Positions 1 to 10,990 of a stretch of 64,000 bases of DNA are shown here, piece after piece. The DNA is from Metaphire vulgaris. Its lineage: Eukaryota; Annelida; Clitellata; Crassiclitellata; Megascolecidae. Every line of letters begins with the position of its first letter. Position 1 is the stretch's first letter. The stretch is taken from the NCBI GenBank assembly GCA_018105865.1, contig CM030832.1:24419908-24483907 (forward strand). The letters are read 5' to 3'. The translations under genes and the position numbers were made by a program. The notes under the pieces were generated by a model. It made no database searches. It saw only the letters and a list, made by a program, of their open reading frames with translations, and was not told the DNA's origin.

Positions 1-797
1 ATTTTCAATGTTTGGAATTGTATTATAACCGTGGCCTCCATTCACTTAGACAGATAGCTGCTAGTTCAGCTTTAGTCACACTCAAATATTCAAACGGCTC
101 GCTAGTTCAAGCGGTCCAGTTGAGAATTTGCAATATAATTATTACAGCATTGTAATACCAGAAGCGTATTTAAGCTAATCCACAGATATCCAATCCCTTC
201 CATTTCTTTTTCTAGGCTTTGTAATTTTCCTACTTGAAACATGCTTCATATGTTCCAAGTTCCTAGTTTGAGCCTTGATCTCATTTCTAAACGTTGTCTT
301 TGTCTTTCTTCTATTTCTTCGTGTTTCATTTCAGTCGCCAATTTTTCGACCCTGCCATGGTTTTCTAACAGAGACAGAACGCGGACCTTGTTTGACTGGG
401 CGACGTCCGAGCCAGGACGTGTTACAAAAATTCAAACTCTCATCAATGTTGCTTTCGGTAGTGTAGGATGGTAGGTACCAGATTTTCCATCCCGCCGTGA
501 CAGACCAGTTGTGTGAAGCCGCTGTTTTCTTGATTCAAGCCAATACTACACCACCTTCACTATTCTCAATGCTGCTGTCCCGTTGAGAATTTGGAATTAC
601 AGCAGTGTAATTCCAGAGGGATATAACGTTAGATTAGGTCAAGCCATTGTGAATGCAATTGAAGGTAAAACAATACCAAGTTTTTGCGAAACAATAGGCT
701 TATATTCGATTGCTATTGGAATATCAACTTAACTAACATTAGTGCATGTCTAACTGAGTGATTCTGATCATACTTCTGTCTATTTGTCATTGTGCAG
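1..797. other. Intronic or upstream sequence of the fibrinogen-domain gene
   Basis: No recognised coding homology was found here. A stretch from about 319 to 470 is preceded by a pyrimidine-rich acceptor-like sequence and followed by a GTAGGT donor-like sequence. Its translation (frame open 241-474) matches no domain I know, so I do not call it an exon. Two short imperfect repeats with the pattern GTTGAGAATTTG followed by an inverted GTAAT element occur near 120 and 585. Confidence 0.4.
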
Positions 798-1057
798 GAG
801 ACAGTATGACGTATCACAACGGAATGGAATTTAGTACATTAGATGCCGACAACGACATCAAGACCACAAACTGTGCTTTGGAGAGCCTAGGTGCCTGGTG
901 GTATAATGCCTGCTACCAATCAAATCTAAACGGATTGTACAGGGATGGACACATTTGTATTGAGAAAGACTATAGGCCTACTGCTGTGAAATGGATAACT
1001 TTGAATGGTTTCTGTCCTATGAAGACCGTTGAAATGAAAATCGCTCGCCTAGATTAG
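798..1057 (+). CDS. Terminal exon of a fibrinogen-related domain (FReD) protein
   Basis: This exon encodes the C-terminal third of a fibrinogen C-terminal globular domain, as in ficolins, tenascins and invertebrate FREPs, which bind acetylated sugars or microbial surfaces outside the cell. In order it shows [14 protein letters not shown], then DADND (the calcium-site region), then [20 protein letters not shown], a late W, and the terminal EMKI motif. The acceptor is TTGTGCAG ending at 797. The exon enters in phase 1 (two bases complete a Gly codon), so the upstream exons lie further left or outside the window. The family cysteine in GAWWYNAC is present. The stop is at 1055-1057 and an AATAAA polyadenylation signal lies at about 1159. 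The domain assignment is very secure; the full gene architecture is unknown. Confidence 0.9.
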
Positions 1058-1158
1058 CGAACAGAAAGTCAATGTCTTTGCAGACGTCTACTCTCTGAAT
1101 AAGATTAAAAGTATTTCGATGATAGTTGTCTGTGACTTTATTGCCATATGTTATTGTG

Positions 1159-1164
1159 AATAAA
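1159..1164 (+). promoter_or_regulatory. Poly(A) signal of the FReD gene
   Basis: AATAAA lies about 100 bases after the FReD stop codon, the expected place for a 3' processing signal. No downstream GU-rich element was examined. Confidence 0.55.
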
Positions 1165-2819
1165 GTCGTTTCTGTCATTGACAGCAATCTTTCTATTTCA
1201 CGAGATTCAAATTCAATCATCGTGAAATCCAATCGATCAGGATCTTATGCGTCATTCATTGGCATTTTCACTATGGTTGTGGTGATGATAAGGACAATTA
1301 TACTATTGCACTTCACACTATAGTTGCTGCTACCTTAACGTTGTGGGTGGGCTGTTTCTTATACATTTTAGTTTTCCGATCGCGAATATCAATTCAGAAT
1401 TTGGCTCGTACCTACAGTTTTTGCGAAAGATTAATTTTTCAGCTTTTACTCTACTTTAGTTAAAAATGTTACGTATCTGTAAGTTGCGTAACAACAATAC
1501 TGCTTTGCAAACTGGTCTTGTCCTGACATGGTCAGGCCTGAATTGAAGCAGGTCTAAAAAGAATTGCAGCACGCAAATGCGTGAGTATGTTTGGAGAGGT
1601 TGGATTATGAGGAGGAAATTCCTAAGAATTATACTTAAAATGGAAAATGTAATAGTTGATTTATATAGCGCCATGTGATGGACTGACTATAGGCTAGATA
1701 CCATTTGAGAGCTTGGTAGATTATAAATAGCAACCTCCGAGAGATCAGTACTGCTACCACTGCTGAGCGTAGACAGATAGACAGACAAACAGACAGACAT
1801 TCTGGAACAGTGATGCTGAATCACCAGATCGTGAGCTAAGGAAGAATCAGACCTAAGTACTGGAATGTCAGTTGCTGACGTGGCAAATACAAGTAGACAG
1901 ACGGACACAAACATAGGCACTGATATACAGTAGGCATGACTTTCAGATATAATATAGGAACCTAAGAGATATAGATCAGTCGGTTTCAGTGGGTAGTGAG
2001 GGTCGGAACTGTCGCGGCTGTACTTCGAACATTGAAGCGATTGCAACAATGTAGAATAGAAAATGTTTTACTTAAGACTTTAGACTAGAGTCGCATTCTG
2101 TACAAATGCCTAGTTCGCCCATTAAATATTACAAAACATCGCCAAGCGACTGCGCTCTCAATTTCATAACGGAGAAGTAATGTACGAATAATCTTCTCCC
2201 TTATAGGATTAAGCTTTCATAATCAGTCAATAATACAAGAAGCCTGCGTCCACAGATGCTGTTCGCTGGATTAAAGACGACATAACGTTTATAAGAATAC
2301 GGTTATAACTGCATCAAAAGTATAACAGGCAGGCACAATACATCAAGAACTAGCCACTGGCGTCGGTTGATATGTCTTGTCAATTATGCTGACTTTTCCA
2401 AGATTTTGCTACAAGTTCAGTGAGACCATTTATATTGGTCAAGCACGTAATGACAACGTTAAATTACATGCGAATTTTACAACTCGCGGTTGTGTATACC
2501 CCCAAAGGCGAACCTTCTTCCAGCGTTATGATTAAAACAATCTATCAGCATTTTAGGCTACTAAAGCAATAAGTATAGCGTGCAGCAAAAGAAAAGTAGA
2601 AGTAACGAAATGCATTCTTCCAGCTTATACTCCATCAAACAGGAAAAGGGAGTTCGGCTGCTCAACCGGTATTAAATTTATAAAGAGAACTATGATTACA
2701 CAAAATTAGAATAATTTAATGCAAGTATTTAAATAAAATGTAAATCCACATACCGCTCTTGCCTTGGAATTGGCACAATTGGAAAATGGCATAAAGATAA
2801 TTTGGTCATAATAAGAATT
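1165..2819. other. Unassigned intergenic stretch
   Basis: I see no gene. A short segment near 1770-1800 carries repeated CAGA units followed by ACATTCTGGAACAGTG. This resembles a subterminal stretch of the Ginger1-type elements described later (near 19360 and 48845), so it may be an old fragment of that family. The rest is AT-rich without recognisable coding capacity. Confidence 0.4.
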
Positions 2820-2820
2820 T

Positions 2821-3352
2821 TTCAAGGACTAAGCAACAAAGGACGAGGACAAGGACACGGTCTTTAATGACCTGGTGGATGCGACATCGAATGGACGAGT
2901 AACACTTTTCTGCCTACTCGATCTTTCGGCAGCGTTTGATACGGTGGACCACCAGATTCTCACCCGGCGACTGCAGATATCTTACGGTCTGGACGGCCTT
3001 CCACTTCTCTGGATCACGAGCTATTTAGCCGATAGAACACAGGCAGCATGGTGGAACAATCAAATGTCTTCGGAGCGTCGAGTCCAACACGGTGTGCCGC
3101 AAGGATCAGTCTTAGGCACCTTGCTAGGCATACTGCATATAGCGTATGTCCATCGCGTCATCGAGGCTTGCTTTGGGTCTTACGCCGCACAGTTATGCAG
3201 ACGATGGACAGATCTACTCGTCATCCTTACCCTCAGAATTGGAGCAGCTACGGTTTCGTTTCACTGACTGTATATCGGGCGATTGGTGCGTGGACGGAAG
3301 AGAATTGCCCTGCACTGAATCCGATTGATAGAGTGTGTTTGCATGTATGATG
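2821..3352 (+). pseudogene. Fragment of CR1/L2-like LINE reverse transcriptase
   Basis: The forward translation shows reverse-transcriptase blocks in the usual order: LLDLSAAFDTVDH (finger/palm block with the first catalytic Asp), WITSYLADRTQ, and GVPQGSVLG. After a frameshift near 3140 the catalytic SYADDGQIYSSS block continues in another frame. The element is truncated on both sides and carries at least one frameshift, so it is a dead fragment. Block wording (AFDTVDH, VPQGSVLG, YADD) is typical of the CR1/L2/Jockey group of non-LTR retrotransposons. A GATTGATT tail near 3525 could be a remnant of its 3' end. Confidence 0.85.
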
Positions 3353-4029
3353 CTGCATGCTCTTAAAATTAAACAGTATACGCAGTATTACGCGCAATCT
3401 ACTACATATTAATCTAAGCTTGTGCCTAATTATACTCTAAAACTGCTAACAAGTTTAGTTGTTTATAACTTTAATGCGAAATTCATATTATTGCAGTTTT
3501 AAAAGACTTGTTGTGTAAACATTGATTGATTCAAAGCGATCGCTAGCATGATACAGAACTGTCAGTAATTTTGAGGCAGTAATACTTTCTGAGGTTTCAT
3601 GAATCTGCCGTATGACAATAAATTCTTTACCAGACATGCTTTTTGAATGTTGGTTGAGGACTCGTCTAAATATAAGACAGGGACGTCATTGGGGTAGGGC
3701 TGTGCTCCCAAGGAAATTAAGAAATAATGTATAATGTATCAAGTAAATAAATAAATGTTAAATGTGCAAAAATCGCCAAAAATTGGCCAAAAATTGACCA
3801 AGATTTGGCAAAAATGACCAACACGTTATCTCGCCCCAAGAAAAGTGTGAAATGACGCTACTGATATATTATAAGACTAACTGCTAACCCGTCAAAAATG
3901 ACAGGGGTGAGTGGCTATCTCCTTTCCCGATTTTTTTTTTTTTGCAAAAGTTCATTTTATTATATATAACAATTTTTAATCTGAAAATGTAAGGCGAATG
4001 CGTTGATTATCATTAAAAATTTTCCTATG
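3353..4029. other. Unassigned; contains MITE-like termini
   Basis: The stretch from about 3676 to 3868 begins CAGGGACGTCATTGGGG and ends with a block that is the inverted form of CAGTAGCGTCATTTCACAC. The same block recurs inside the hAT-like MITE at 49402-49726. It is probably a non-autonomous DNA element, but a clean target duplication is not visible. The rest is featureless AT-rich DNA. Confidence 0.4.
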
Positions 4030-4945
4030 TGCTCACTGGGTGGTTTTGCCCTCCCCACCATATGGGGCTGCACACTATAACGCCCTACGATTACAGTGGG
4101 ATTTGGTCTCCCATAGGGAAGCGCCCTCTAGTGTTACCTACGGCCCCTTTTGGGCATACGGCTCCTTTTGGGCTTTCGGACCCAAAGAGGCTTTGCCTCC
4201 AACGGAGGGCTGGGATTTTTTTCCCGAGTGGCTGTACCCCCAGTGTAGGATAAAGCCCCCACGGGGGGCTGGGGCTAGGTCTCCCACGGGAGGCTTCGCC
4301 CCAGTAAGGCCTACGGCCTCACATAAGGGCTGCGGCCCCACATGTGGGTATGCGCCCTACGGGAGAATGCGCCCTCATTAAGGCCTACGGCCTCGCATGG
4401 GGGGCTGCGCTCCCAATAGGACATGCGGTCCCACATGCAGGGCTGCGCACTACGGGAGGAGGCGCCCCCACATGTGGGTCTGCGCTCCAGTAAGGCCTAC
4501 AGCCTAACATGGGGCTCCGCCCCAGTAGGACTGCGGCCCCACATGCGGCTGCGCCCTCAGTGAGGCCTAACGGCCTCCCTCGGGTGCTTGGGTTTGGTCT
4601 CCGACGGGAGGTTACGCCCCAGCTAGTAGGGCCTACAGCCCCCACGTCGGTTGGTGTTTGGTTTACGACGGGAGGATGCGCCCCCCTTCCAGTAGGGTCT
4701 ACAGGCTACGGCCCAACACGGGGACTGCGTCCCCAGTAGAGCCTACGGCGCCACACGGTGTACTACGCCCCAGTGGTGCCGTACAACGTGCAGGCAATCA
4801 AGACGTTTCGTTAAACTGCATCGAACACGCTTCGTCAAACGCTACTTCGATAATACAGTTTGGTTACTACCAATAGCAACGTCGTCTTCCAACATCTGCC
4901 GTGTATCGTGACTGACAAACTTACTGGACAAAGAGAATTATTATA
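4030..4945 (-). repeat. Dispersed repeat with GC-rich palindromic array
   Basis: The right part (about 4770-4945), read on the minus strand, is homologous to 24487-24660 on the plus strand: shared TTTGTCCA-TAAGTTT start, ACGGCAGATGTT, and a GTGCCGTACAACGTGCA block. It also shares a GACGACGTTGCTATTGGTA core with the Helitron-like elements at 37984 and 56088. The left part (4030-4770) is unusually GC-rich and built of imperfect units of roughly 65 bases around AGGCCTACGGCCT, CCACATGTGG and GGGCTGCGCCC, each self-complementary. Open frames here in both directions are by-products of stop-poor GC-rich repeats. Transposon class is uncertain. Confidence 0.7.
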
Positions 4946-4960
4946 CAAGATGGCTTTAAT

Positions 4961-6913
4961 TTATGCCAAATGACGATAATGGTTGGGGACTAAAAAGCCC
5001 TTAAAGGGCTCTGTATAGATCCTGCTTTGTCGTAATGCTGCATAGAGTAGGGCAGCGCTGTAAGGCCTGTTTTCCATCAGTTGAGACAAATATGGTTGAA
5101 CGAAATCCGATTCTATACCATCGGAAGAAACGGTCATCTTTGGTACTGCCGATAACTTCTGTCCGCTTTGGATGTAGAGGTATTTCAGAAATTCCCAGGC
5201 ATTCAATTTTAAGCACACTTCATGAACAGTTGAAGAATTCGACGATTCAGAAGAAGAGATGTTTCTGTGCAAAGTAGCAAATCCCAAAATAACCTGTAAA
5301 TGTTCATCATATATCAGTGACAAACTATTGCAAATCAAGACAGGTATGCATGAAACAAGATGATGCGTATCTTCATTTAGAATTTCAGACGTCGCTTTGT
5401 CAATGATATCCAGGCAATTGTTGAATTCATTCAAAGATTCTTTGTAAGACTGCATGGCCGTAAAGTAAAAATTTGCTCGGTAAGCCAAAGTAGAGCAAAA
5501 AAATGACGACGGAAGCAAATCCTTATGCATCCGCTCATAAGCATCATCTTCAAAACTCTTTCGAGTGTTTCGACGATAGATTGGAATTGAATCTCTAACA
5601 CGTTTGCGAAGGCAAATTACGTTGAGATTTTCGTGAAATGACAGCTGAAGATTTAAGTATTTATAAGAATTAAAGTCTTCGTTTCCGATCAATGCGCATT
5701 TAAAATTTTCAAGACACTCAATACAGTCCCGGTGCTCTTTTCTCGAGGCAACATTGTCGAGCGACATCAAACGAAGATGTGCTTCAATTGCTGCGTGAAG
5801 ATTTTTCGATCCAGGAAAAAACCATTCGCATTCAGCCAGATATTGAGAAAACCGTCCATTTAAATCTTTATTCATGGGAAATGATGACAACTTAAGCTTG
5901 ATGCATTCAACTTCGAAAGACGCAAACGGGGAACGTAGGCTTTTCATTTCGAGCATAAAAAATTTGCAAGCAGGGTCTACAAGTCCACGTGCCAAGCCTT
6001 TATAAAGAATTTGTAGGCATAATTCTCTTTCAAAACTTCCATCGCCTTTCAAATGACACATTATATTGCATTTTGGAATGAAATAACTAGGGCATAGTTT
6101 ATCTTCTAGACATCGGAGAAACCGACAAAGCAATGTATCTACACAAGTGATCAGATTTTCTTCTCTCCAAAATTCGGGAGAAAATTCTTCACAAGCCCAG
6201 AACATAAGTGTTTTGAAATAAAAAGTTTGCCAACTTTTCTTTCTATTGCCACCCAATTGCTTTGAAATATACGTCTTGATTCCTCGAATAGTATGATAAA
6301 CGTGCTTCTGAACGTTCGTCCAACTGTGAATCAAAAGAAGTTCTGCTTTTGAGAATGAGAATCTCCATTCTGTGTCGTCACAAGAGCTCCATGTACGAAG
6401 TTTAGAAACAAAATGACAACCGCCTCTTGTTATCCTGGCGACCAATTTCTCATTCGGCCATCCGTGAAATCTTTTGCGCACTCTCCATTCTTCGGCTTCA
6501 AGTGGCCAATACGGACAATTGATCGCAAAGACTTCATCTACACTTATACGAACTGCAGCATCATATTTTTGCATACTTTGTAGTGAGGCGCCCCCATTTT
6601 CTACGTTGGCTAACACGCGTGGTCGACGGTAGTAGTATGGCTTATCCTTTGTACTGTTTCCGTCAACTTTCAGTCTAGCATATCCTGGTGGTGTTTCCGT
6701 GCTGTCTATTCTGAGTATCGTGCATCTGGTGTTTTTCGGCGGATTTCTGTTCCAAGGAATTGCACAGATATCATAGCAATACAATAGATGGTCAACATCT
6801 GAATTGTGGTCTGAGGTATATTTCAATGGAAGTTCAAACCTACTTCCGCAGTGCAGATAGTACAAAGGATGTAATACAGTGAAACTCCTCAAACGAAACT
6901 TCAGATGATCCAT
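4961..6913 (-). CDS. Mab-21-domain / cGAS-like receptor (cGLR) protein, copy 1
   Basis: An intact, intronless 650-codon frame for a nucleotidyltransferase-fold protein of the Mab-21/cGAS superfamily. It starts at a Met conserved in all three local copies (MDH/MDY). Residues 22-24 form the CGS motif; D39-V-D41 fits the metal-binding acidic pair, with GSxxE spacing like cGAS; D126 in SVDEVFAINCPYWP fits the third acid, 85 residues later. Typical Mab-21 blocks follow: HGWPNEKL (about 150), GCHFVSKL, EWRFSFSKAELLL (about 182-194), FYFKTLMFWACEEFSPEFW (about 231-249) and CPSYFIPKCN. A helical C-terminal region of some 300 residues has no domain I recognise. No cGAS-type zinc ribbon is seen. Family members sense nucleic acid and make cyclic dinucleotides, or are inactive Mab-21 relatives; catalysis here is inferred from retained acids only. 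Confidence 0.88.
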   Translation of the reverse strand: MDHLKFRLRSFTVLHPLYYLHCGSRFELPLKYTSDHNSDVDHLLYCYDICAIPWNRNPPKNTRCTILRIDSTETPPGYARLKVDGNSTKDKPYYYRRPRVLANVENGGASLQSMQKYDAAVRISVDEVFAINCPYWPLEAEEWRVRKRFHGWPNEKLVARITRGGCHFVSKLRTWSSCDDTEWRFSFSKAELLLIHSWTNVQKHVYHTIRGIKTYISKQLGGNRKKSWQTFYFKTLMFWACEEFSPEFWREENLITCVDTLLCRFLRCLEDKLCPSYFIPKCNIMCHLKGDGSFERELCLQILYKGLARGLVDPACKFFMLEMKSLRSPFASFEVECIKLKLSSFPMNKDLNGRFSQYLAECEWFFPGSKNLHAAIEAHLRLMSLDNVASRKEHRDCIECLENFKCALIGNEDFNSYKYLNLQLSFHENLNVICLRKRVRDSIPIYRRNTRKSFEDDAYERMHKDLLPSSFFCSTLAYRANFYFTAMQSYKESLNEFNNCLDIIDKATSEILNEDTHHLVSCIPVLICNSLSLIYDEHLQVILGFATLHRNISSSESSNSSTVHEVCLKLNAWEFLKYLYIQSGQKLSAVPKMTVSSDGIESDFVQPYLSQLMENRPYSAALLYAALRQSRIYTEPFKGFLVPNHYRHLA

Positions 6914-7279
6914 TCTTCTGATACAAAGTTGCAGCTCTAGTAAAAAAACACATTTTCGTGTTTAAAATGTTGATTTAAGTCAGAATTCTACAATCAAAGA
7001 CACTATACCCAACCAATGTGCAAATGACTCGCATTAACTTTATAGAAGTAGCACGTGATCAGTGATCAGCAAAATATCTTTGGACACAGAATATATTATT
7101 GTCGTCATTTTTGTGGTAGTAATTTTTCATTATTTTTTTAAAATGCGCGTTAACTACCCTGTTTAACTAATCAAATCGGAGTCGGTCTATATCGGTGCCA
7201 AGAGTCTGGATATAGATTAGTTATTTATTTTACTACTTCTAAGTGCCATACGTATATGCCTGCTATTGTAAGTTGATAA
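6914..7279 (-). promoter_or_regulatory. 5' flank of cGLR copy 1 with conserved 3' splice site
   Basis: On the minus strand a run of T followed by ACTAG (AG at 6938-6937) lies 23 bases before the start codon. The other two copies have a similar T-rich stretch and AG at 30568-30569 and 35661-35662, 28 and 26 bases before their starts. I infer that the coding exon is preceded by an intron in the 5' untranslated region. No promoter element could be assigned. Confidence 0.5.
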
Positions 7280-9758
7280 CATTGGTCAACAAATTTTATG
7301 CAAGTTTTTGTTTCCTCTACAAATTTTGGTGAAACTAATAGATTTTGACTTGCTGAACACAAATATGTAATTAGAATTTCTGTATCACGTAAGGTTTTTA
7401 AGAAATCGACAATTTAGCATTTAGTATTGTAACGTCTTCTGCAACATAATCCTACAGAAGGATCTAGGCAATAATGACAAGACATGAGAAAATTAGAAAT
7501 GTTTTGCTGTAGATTTTCGTTTGTAGTCACTGTCCTGTGCTTCACGTATCAGTGACAAACAGTAGTCTCCGAGCACAGACGGACTCCACTTTCCCTGGTA
7601 GCGTTTCTCGATGCTGGCAATGTCTTTGTGAAATCTTTCACCATGTTCATCACTGACGGCGCCGAGATTGTCCGGGAAGAAGTCCAAGTGAGAATGAAGG
7701 AAGTGTATCTTCAGTGACTTGTTGCATTTCATTGCCTTGTAAGCTTGTAGCAGATTTGCAACTTGTTCAACATAGTTTGGCGCCTTGTAGTTGCCCAGAA
7801 AGTTAGCAACAACATCCCTGAAGGCTGTCCAGGCAACATGCTCGGCACCCTGGAGAAGGCCCTCAAAGTGACTGTCTTTGAGCATCTCTCGAATCTGTGG
7901 GCCAACAAAACGCCTTCTTTTTTATTTTAGCATCACTGGTGCGTGAAACCTCTGTCGTAAGTATGTAAAGGCTTCACTTTCTTTGTTCATTGCTTTGACA
8001 AAGTTTTTCATTAACCCAAGTTTGACGTGCAAAGGTGGGAGATAAATGTTCTTCGGATCAACGAGAGGATCATGTTTAATGTTCTTCTGTCCTGGAACCA
8101 AGTCCCTGCGAGGTGGCCAGACCTTTCTCACATAATGTGAATATCTAGCTCGGCTGTCCCTCTCGCAAAGAAAGCAGCAGTACTTGGTGTAGCCTGGCTG
8201 CAGACCGAGTAGAATTGCAACAACTTTCAGATCTCCACATATATTCCAGTTGTATCTCGAGTATTCTATGTGTTTCAATAGCAGCTGCATGTTTCTCATA
8301 TGTTTCCTTCATGTAAGCAGCATGTCCAATGGGTACTGAAGGGTATGAATTGCCATTGTGCAGCAAAACAGCCTTTAAACTTAACAGCGAAGAGTCAACA
8401 AAAGTCGCCATTCGGATGGATTGTGCTTACAGCCGAAAGCAGAAAGCAATCCATCAATGTCAATGCAAACAGTAAGACTGTCGATTTTTTGAAGAATCGA
8501 GTCAAGTCTTCATGCCGTTTACGAAATACTGAAATTTTTGTACCGGAGAGAGCAGATTCCATCCTTGCAACCTAGATCCAAGCAATTCTGCTTGATTTTT
8601 TGACAAATCTAAGTCTCTGACCAAATCATTGAGCTCTGCCTGAGAAATCAAATGAGGATTGCTGGATGTCGATGGCTCAAACTCTGGGTCTTCCGTAGCT
8701 GAATCATCAACTATCTGCAGCATTTCATCTGTCTCTGCATGGTCGTCCTCGTCCTCCAGTGTCCAAAACTCGGGGGAGGGGGGTTGGAACAGGAAGACTC
8801 TCGTCGTGTGGAACTGGTCTCATTGCCGAGGCAAGGTTAGGATACTCAACAGACTTCCTATTCTCTGAAGAAAATCCTGTAACATTCGTCATGCAGAAAT
8901 AGCAATCCGTTACATGATTATTCTGCTACCTCCATATCATTGGTATGGCGAATGGCATGGATGGACGCTTACCTGCAAGCCAAGCTCGCAGACTGGTAGC
9001 ACAAGATGAACAACATATATTAGGTGCCCATACTTTGTCCTGGTCGCCAATTTTGCATCCAAAGTATAACTCATATCCTTTCTTTATGATTGCTGTCATA
9101 CTCTGCTTCTGTGATTTCAACGTAAACTCTCCACAGATGTAGCAGAACGTGTCACTGCTATTGCGACATCGACGCGACATTTCAGAAACTTTAATTAAAT
9201 TAGTTAATATATTCAATTCACAGCCTTTAACTAAACAGTTATATCTCATCAAATAGAAAGACTGCAGCTGCTTCCTAGTGCTGCTTGGTATTTATATAGG
9301 ACTGCGTAACCATAGCAACAATACATGCTAGGCATGTAGTCTTGAAGACAGGTTTGGGCGCGTCTGTGCATGTCTGGACATGCCTAATTATACTAATTTT
9401 CAAAATCCATGTAGTTAAGTGAGCCAGCAGTGCATATTACATCTGTTATGGCGGTCACATAAGATTCTTGCCTAACGTGAATACCCATAACTCAGATAAC
9501 TCTCGAAAACCACGATTTTAAAATTCTTATAATTTTAAAATATAAAATCAGCTTTTTCTCAAAAAACTTACGTGACAAGAAAATTTCAAAATTATTCCTG
9601 TAATCAGCATGACAAAATATACCTGGAACACCAGAAATTGCACAGGAAACAAAACCTTGTTGACCAGTGTTACATATTTGTGTTCAGCAAGTCAAAATTT
9701 ATTAGTTTCACCAAAATTTGTAGAGAAAACAAAATTGCATAAAATTTGTTTACCAGTG
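7280..9758 (-). mobile_element. CACTG-type DNA transposon, copy 1 (decayed)
   Basis: The ends are inverted repeats of about 90 bases: the left end reads CATTGGTCAACAAATTTTAT and the right end, reversed, CACTGGTAAACAAATTTTAT, and both continue in parallel to GAACACAAATATGTAA. Flanks are TAA and TTA, so the target duplication is imperfect; the related copy at 16982 has a clean 3-base CTA duplication. A second, inner copy of the right terminus ends at about 9669. CACTR-type ends with a 3-base duplication resemble the CMC/EnSpm (CACTA) group. The encoded protein is described separately. Confidence 0.8.
7493..9180 (-). pseudogene. Transposon protein of the FCYICG family, putative DDE-type transposase
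   Basis: Read 9180 to 7493, the pieces form one protein type: MSRRCRNSSDTFCYICGEFT (zinc-binding start), GCKIGDQDKVWAP, ICCSSC, then DCYFC, a variable region, FVDSSLLSLKAVLLHNG, CGDLKVVAILLGLQPGYTKYCCFLCERDS, LPPLHVKLGLMKNFVK, NFLGN, SLKIHFLHSHLDFFP, and SDEHGERFHKDIASIEKRYQGKWSPS. The same family is present as many uncharacterised predicted proteins in invertebrates (from memory). It is broken by an in-frame stop just after IPMIWR and by several frameshifts. Asp in FVDSS, Asp in CGDLK and Glu in SDEHGE are candidate catalytic acids, but this is a guess. Its position between inverted repeats supports a transposase role. Confidence 0.75.
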
Positions 9759-9770
9759 TTATTGCTGTAA

Positions 9771-10280
9771 GGTTTTTAATTTGCTATATCTCAGGCTATA
9801 AAGCTATATAGGGGCTAAAAGATGAGGTTTTTGCCATTGTTTAGATTTTTAATTCCTCTTTCTAACCATCCGTGCAAAACGAAAACATTTGGGGTAGAGT
9901 CCACTTTACGGCCTAAAATATCACCCTCTCCCTCTCCTCTCCTCCCCAAATTTTTTTAAGCTTCCTAGCAAAATATTTTTCAGCGGTAACCCCACTTTGG
10001 TCAGCGGCAAAGTTGTAAAGGGATGTCAGAGGAACAAAATAAACCAAAGTGTTTGAAAATCGATTGACATTTGGTAAAGATCTATCAATTCTAACTCGAT
10101 GACCCCCAATGTTTGAACATAAGTATTATGAGCGAATTTCGCGTAAGTTTTGAATTCTGAGAAAGTTTCCTATTGTTTTTGATTTTGCTATATCTCAGGC
10201 TATATAAGAGCTAAGCAGATGAGGTTTGCACCGTTGTTTAGCCTTTTTATTCCTCTTTCTAACCGTCCGTGCAAAACAAA
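9771..10280 (+). repeat. Pair of diverged direct repeats, about 115 bases each
   Basis: The stretch 9771-9885 is repeated at about 10162-10280. Both contain TTTGCTATATCTCAGGCTAT, then GATGAGGTTT, TTCCTCTTTCTAACC and CCGTGCAAAAC. The copies are clearly diverged. No coding content or transposon ends are visible. Confidence 0.65.
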
Positions 10281-10935
10281 AAGTCCAGCGTTCGCCAGCT
10301 TTCCGACAATCAAGTGAGAATGAGGAGCAGGCTGTTGCTTGGCGTGCAAAAGCATCACAGCAAACAAGAGAATCAAGCACTGCATGTCGTTCGACACTGC
10401 CAAATCATTACACTAAGGTTGACTATCAAGTTTTAGAAAATTCATGCGAATGGGCGTTAACTCGGTTGAAGGCAAAGGCGGCGAGTTAAGGACAAATAAT
10501 TGCGCAGAATGCTGTTGCATTTGCGCAAAATCGGGTGGTAAAACAGCCAATCTCTACCGTCATTTTTGGCGGGTAAACACCTAGTTAAATATTAATTTCT
10601 ATCTTATTCTGCTCGTGAGGATCCGTTTAGAAATTCAAATAGCTCTTCCTTTATCAGTGAACGAAATAAAGGTTGAAATATCATATAAAAGGACCATCTT
10701 CTACGTATAGATTATTATCTGTGAAAGAACGGCTGAAGTTAAAGTTACTTCACTGAAATATTTATAAATACCCATGTGCTCCTAGAGTAATGCTGCTTGT
10801 AAATTGACTATATTAGGCCTATTGAAGTTTATATGCAAGTCCTTTATTTATTTTCGATTAATATATATTTACTGTCACTCAACTTTCATAAAGCCAATTG
10901 CACTTCTTGATTTCAGTCACGTTCAATTCCTGAAA
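10281..10935. other. Upstream region of lectin gene A
   Basis: No gene is seen. The sequence ends in the presumed promoter and 5' untranslated region of the lectin gene. ATATAAAAGG at about 10683 is TATA-like, but 250 bases from the start codon, so its role is uncertain. Confidence 0.35.
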
Positions 10936-10990
10936 ATGAAGGTCATAGCGCTGGCATTCGTCTGTCTGTACTTACTCCAAAAGGGTGCAG
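10936..10990 (+). CDS. Lectin A exon 1 (signal peptide)
   Basis: Encodes a Met-Lys start and a hydrophobic core (VIALAFVCLYLL) typical of a secretory signal peptide. It ends at GCAG before a strong GTAGGT donor, in phase 1. Confidence 0.75.

Noticed and set aside
241..474. Open frame upstream of the FReD exon as an earlier exon
   Set aside because: Acceptor and donor-like sites flank part of it, but no fibrinogen, collagen or coiled-coil pattern can be seen in any frame.
4029..4739. Several overlapping open frames on both strands in the GC-rich block
   Set aside because: They arise because the repeat is GC-rich and stop-poor; they have no homology and exist in several frames at once.
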